NCBI GenBank assembly: GCA_900617975.1
Contig: UZAE01000012.1
Coordinates: 1-64,000 of the forward strand
Direction: 5' to 3'
DNA length: 64,000 nt
Source of the DNA: Rodentolepis nana
Taxonomy: Eukaryota; Platyhelminthes; Cestoda; Cyclophyllidea; Hymenolepididae
The position numbers and the translations under genes are program-made. Of this stretch, positions 59,180-64,000 are shown piece after piece. The notes below the pieces were generated by a model. It did no database searches. It saw nothing but the letters and a program-made list of their open reading frames with translations, and had not been told where the DNA came from. How positions within the stretch are numbered: position 1 is the first letter of the stretch; each line of letters opens with the position of its first letter.

Positions 59180-59310
59180 TTAAAGTGGCAGGCATTTTGG
59201 TAGCTATCATTAGCCCTCTAGTTGACCTCGGGCTTCACAGAGAGGAGGAGGAACTTCAGTGTAACAACATGCCGAGAGTAAGATGAGTACTATGAAAGAG
59301 GCTGAAAGTC
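59180..59310 (-). mobile_element. SINE fragment (copy 17)
   Basis: 3' part only, from TTAAAGTGGCAGGC to AGTACTATGAAAGAGG, with an internal gap. No ribozyme head. Confidence 0.7.
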
Positions 59311-62300
59311 AGAGACAGTAAAAGGTGAAATTCTAAACTTTCCGAGTTATGCTGATCTGATAGTCTTTTGGGCAAAATAAGTTAAAATGACATAACACTT
59401 CGCTGAAAATTGAGAAACCGAATTAGGTATTAATAATTCAAAACCGGAAGTTTTTTTCAGTGGACAACAACAGTATGATATAAACATAGGTATTCATTAA
59501 TATTTCGATAAAATTGATTCATTTAGAGATTCTATTTGCCTAGAAATTCGTGTGAAAAGATAAATAAATTCAAGGGATTCGCCTGGGTACTTATATGTTA
59601 TTCTTGACTCGAGAGGATAGAGTGTTTGGAGTATCATGTTTGAACGAATCCTATGGCAATTTAAACTTCGGACGGGGAGAAAAAGGATTTGCTTTGTACA
59701 TCTATGGGGAATTAAAATATGATCTTTAATAACACAAATGATGCCTAATGGTGTGTTGAATGCAGGAGGCGTTGATAGCATGGAAGGCAATAAATAAAAA
59801 ATCGACTTTGATAACTTGAAATATCACTACACCTCAGGAAGAAATCATCGAAATAAATGCAACGAAAATTTCCTAATGCAATAAGTTTGAGACTCGTTTC
59901 ATGGACCCAAGTGAAGCCAGGGGGAACACGAATTACTTAATGCGCCAATTACAATTACTTTAATACAAATTCCAGAAGCATTTGGTGATGGGGGGGGGGG
60001 GGGGGGGGGAATGAACTCTGCTTAACGCACAGTGCCTTGAAGGGTATTTGTCAACTCGGATTGCAATCTCAACAGTGCTTATGCGGCCATTAGTTGATAA
60101 TAGCATTTTATTCGAATTGTCTATCCAAGAGGTGGATGGAAAAGAATAGAGAAGTAGGGAGTAGAATTAAAATTGGAGCAGATGAAAAGCATTGATGAAG
60201 GAACGCCATTCTAGAGCCGAAAGAAGCTCCAACGATTTGTTTTCCGTTTCTATCTTGCAGACTCTTGCACAAATCTGAGTGACCTCGAGTATGATCATAT
60301 CAAATCAATTTGACTTTGTTCACTGCATAAATATTTCACCATTGAAAGCTACGAATTTTCATTCTTAAACAGATATTTAATGCAATTTCTGATTCAAGTG
60401 AACTGAGTTCATATGGGGTAAGACAAACGGTCTGAGCAACAAGGTGTAATAAACTCTTTTATTTAGACAAATCGCTTTGACAAGGAACGCCGGCTAATAA
60501 TCCATGCGCCTTGAATGCAAAGGACAAAAGTTTAGAATTTTCTAGTTAGTGTCACTAATTCGGTATATACAAAAAATAATGATAGATATTACTGAAATCA
60601 GCTCTCAAGAAGTAGAATAATGCCTCTATTATTTGGTTGACAAACAGCACACAAATCTTTATGATTCAAAGTAAGAATACTTCTTTTCTGTTTTTACTAC
60701 GCATGCATTAATGAGATTGATAGAAAGTGGGCTAGAAGGATTCAGATTATGGCAAAGAATTTAGCACGCCATAGCAATATTGGTGTAAATGTCAAGTTTC
60801 TAGCACGAGCAAGCATGCTTTTGTAGGCATAAATGCAAGTAAAATTGGAAAAGGCACTGTCAGATTCATACATTGGCATTTAATTCCGTGTTTTACAGAA
60901 AAGGTTAATGGATTTGAGCGCGCGCAATGAGATTCCACACAATGCCATAAGATGAAATCTCCAACAAGGCATCCTGAAAAATCATTAGAAAATAAATTTT
61001 TCATGAAAAAAACATGAATTCCTGGTAAAGATATATATGATTTGTGTGTTAACTAGGGCTTAAGAGACATAAAGACTAGACAAAACAATATCTGAAAAAA
61101 TTTCATTGCAGCACTCCATATTTGACTGTCTTTAATAATGTCATTTTTTAAATGATTTCATTAATCAAAGGCTTGAAGAAAGTGATTTAGAAATTAGAAT
61201 AATATCCTTTAGATTTTACTTAAAATTGACGTTAATTTGCATTTATAGATTTTTGAAAGTAATTTTTCATTTAATTTAATTAAAATTTCTCTCCTCGTAT
61301 TGCTCGACGTGTTTTCTTTCGGGAATGCTTAATGTAGATTAACACTTACTTCGCAGAGAAAGAAAAATTTGTAAATTTAGGCAGCCATGCTAAACACACT
61401 ATTGACGAAAAATTAGTAACATATATTTTAAGAGAGTTCAATTGTAAATATTACTTGACTTGATTGATTTGATCAATGAAACCAGCCAAAAATAGTGTAA
61501 CCACGCAGTGCTTTACTCGAGTAAACAATAGTTTTATTATTTAACATAATTTCTTTCAATAAGAAAGTAGAAACCGTTTTTCCTAACCTGAATTCATCTT
61601 CAACAAACAATATAAAGCGGAAGTTAATAAGACAGATAGACGATGCCATAAAACCTCCTTCTCTGAAACTGTTGGCTGCGTCAGGCTGTGAGGGTCGAGT
61701 TAGAGAGGCGATGTAACGCTGGTTGCTTCTTTACAAAATGAGAGATAAGGCAGTTATATAAGTATATAGGAATTTATATGTTAAATTATGAACTTTATAG
61801 TAGTAATAGTATCAAATAGAGGCAGGTAATACACTCATAAGCCTCTTTTCATCTATTTAGAATTTTTAGAGTAGAGTAATAGGAGATTAATTAGGTTATT
61901 TGTGTCTCGATGTTAAGTTTGGGAGGACTTAGTGACGTAGACATGTGTAAAAGATTCAACCAAATAGTATTGATTTTGAAAGGTGTCAAGCTGTCTTAAA
62001 CAAGTTGATTCAGACTAGAGAAGAAGCCAGTAGCTTAAATTTGAAGTTTTTTATTTATTAGCTCCAAATAAGAAGGAAAAAGTTATTTAAATAACAAAAT
62101 CGGAAATATTTATGAAAATGAAACAAATGAAACTTGAACTGATATTGAAAGTTTAACGAGAATGGCATTTTGACATTTAGTTATTCTAAAGATTAATGAA
62201 CAGTAGAACCGCTGAAAATATCAAAGCACATTCATCCAATTGCTGCATTTTCTGCTAAAAATTTTGCTTGCAGAATCAAAGAAAAAGATTCTTAAATTGT

Positions 62301-63078
62301 CTGATTGGAGATATTAGGTTTCCCAGTTTACATTAATACTTAAATTAAATTAAATTTTCAAAATTCCTGCCTTATTTTCTCCAATTTGGTGGCATTTAGC
62401 ATGATAAAATATTGAACATTAATTCGTTTATACTAACAGTTAATCAGTAGAAATTGCCATTTGAAGCAATATTACGAATCCTGGACGATTGACGCACCAG
62501 TCTCCCTCATTTACGACTTACTAAACAATGTGAAGTTTAAAAGATGCATTTATCAATAATTTTCATAGATATGAATTCGTTCCACAAGTTATGAATTCCA
62601 ATACGTTTCAAATTTTTTAACTAAATAATAATAAATCTGAGAGAACAAATTTTCTCGACTTTACAGAATCCCTTAAAGAGCGTCAGAAAAGTAACCAAAG
62701 CGTACTCAAGAGGTTCACTAATTAGTTTGATAAAATAAATAGCTCTTCTAGGGTTCAGTGTCCATGGACAGAGGTGTTTGGTAAAATTCTAACTGTTTAT
62801 GCAAAGCATTTCTCTAAATAGATAAGAGGGAAGGAGACAGTCATAAGATAAGCAGTAACCGACTCCTTACGCTGGTTGCTGTTGAATTTGCTAATACCTC
62901 TTAATTCAACATATTGTTGAACATAACGTGAGTGACATTGTCCAATAATCATTATTTACTCTGTTTAATAACTGGTAAGTAAATACGCTTCACGTGCACT
63001 CTTTTGACCCCCGTTTCTATCCCTTAAATGCTCGATATTATCAAAATGGTTCAAAAGATTCCTTAAGTTAGGATCTAG
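59311..63078. other. Intergenic
   Basis: AT-rich, with the 20-G run. No supported gene. Confidence 0.6.
59990..60009 (+). repeat. Poly(G) run, 20 bp
   Basis: Twenty uninterrupted G in otherwise AT-rich intergenic DNA. Confidence 0.95.
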
Positions 63079-63091
63079 GTAAAATCAAAGT

Positions 63092-63416
63092 TTATTTACT
63101 TATATCAAATGACAGGCGTTTTGATGGTTATCATTAGCTCTTTAGTTGACTTCAGGCCTCAAAGAGGGGAAGGAACATCAAAGTGGAAGAAATTTGTGAG
63201 ATGGGGGGGGGGGGACAGAAGAGTGTTTCAAAGACGAAGGTAGAAAAGGTAGAGAAAAAGGTGAGGTGAGTACTGTGCAAGTAGTCGAATTTGATATACA
63301 GTGGGATCATGGCAGTTTGAAGTCAAAAGTCAACTGCCGGTTAATAGACTTTTTTGATGTATGAGTATACGTTGCCCAGGGTGCACTACGTGGATGTAAG
63401 CCTATTGCACACCCCA
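63092..63416 (-). mobile_element. SINE-like element, full length (copy 18)
   Basis: TSD GTAAAATCAAAGT at 63079-63091 and GTAATATCAAAGT at 63417-63429 (12 of 13). Contains a 12-G run in the body and a nearly intact ribozyme head. Confidence 0.87.
63343..63415 (-). ncRNA. HDV-like ribozyme, nearly intact
   Basis: Minus strand, first G at 63415. P1 GGGGTGT/GCACCCT is complete. P2 AATAGGCTT/AAGTCTATT is complete with one G-U. GGGCAA and the candidate catalytic C are kept. One P3 pair and one P4 pair are lost. Confidence 0.65.
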
Positions 63417-63429
63417 GTAATATCAAAGT

Positions 63430-64000
63430 ACAGTTATCACTAAATATAGTCCTTTTGAATTAGAATAACTACACACTTGTGAAAAAGATTTCAATGAAAA
63501 CAGAGTTATAATTCAATAACTTATTGAATTATAATTAATCACATATTGAGAAAAGGAAAAATATAGACCAAAACGAAATATCGCACGCATGCACTGCGAT
63601 GATGAGATTCAAGTTTTTCCCTCTCATATGCAGTGAATAGCCAAATTAGCTTCATAAACAGTCTGCAACCCAACCAGTGCTTTATCTCCCAACTCAATTT
63701 GCTCCTAACAGTCCTGAAATAAACATAAAACTCCAGTCTAGTAATCTTAATGAGTGGTTGATTCGACTGTTTACGCTGGCATTTTATTATGTCTGCAACA
63801 AGATGCCGAGGTCGAGTTTCAATGCAATTAACAGATTAATTTGAATTTGGCGTGAAAGAAATTATTTGGTCAAAGGCTAATGCTCGCACTAAAAGTAATT
63901 TGATATAATGATTAGAAGAGGCGAAGTAAACTGAGAGGAAGATTGGTGACGGGATGCGACTGCTGCTTCCACCAATATGGAAAGAGGAATTGATTGAAAA
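63430..64000. other. Intergenic to end of window
   Basis: Nothing recognised. Confidence 0.6.

Overview
The window is AT-rich eukaryotic (metazoan) DNA. It has GT-AG introns from 77 bp to about 7.3 kb, many interspersed retroelement copies, a dead mariner transposon, and no operons or bacterial features. The host looks like an invertebrate. The base composition, the mix of tiny and multi-kb introns and the very short exons would suit a parasitic flatworm, but nothing here proves that.

The only protein-coding gene I can support lies on the + strand from about 31.5 to 58.3 kb. It is a NEPH/KIRREL-type (Drosophila Rst/Kirre orthogroup) adhesion receptor. I could join 15 coding exons in phase into an 866-codon reading frame: hydrophobic leader, five Ig domains, one transmembrane helix, and a long cytoplasmic tail. 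The tail contains a 44-nt exon and a 27-nt microexon and ends in Thr-His-Val, the PDZ ligand known from vertebrate NEPH1. A poly(A) signal follows the stop by about 100 nt.

The most striking content is a short retroelement (SINE-like, full length about 310-340 bp, (AAAT)n tail). It is present in about 18 copies on both strands, several with clear target-site duplications (TSDs). Its first ~73 nt fit the nested double-pseudoknot fold of hepatitis-delta-virus-like (HDV-like) self-cleaving ribozymes: a 7-bp P1 opening with a G-U wobble, a 9-bp P2, a 3-bp P3 with a 7-nt L3, GGGCAA after P1, a P4 hairpin, and a catalytic-C segment GCAAA before the P2 3' strand. In three copies the TSD abuts exactly the first G of P1, the predicted cleavage site. 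Two copies with near-complete ribozymes lie in sense orientation inside introns 4 and 7 of the receptor gene.

Layout: 1-31.2 kb is non-coding, with ten copies or fragments of the SINE, a 324-bp TIR/MITE element at 16.1-16.5 kb, simple repeats and a GC-rich patch near 25.8 kb. 31.5-58.3 kb is the receptor gene. Its 7.3-kb intron 7 holds a head-to-head SINE pair, a GC-rich LTR-like block with tandem repeats, and a mariner (mellifera-type ends, broken transposase) nested in the tail of a 5'-truncated SINE that has a 31-bp TSD. 58.3-64 kb is non-coding, with two more SINE copies.
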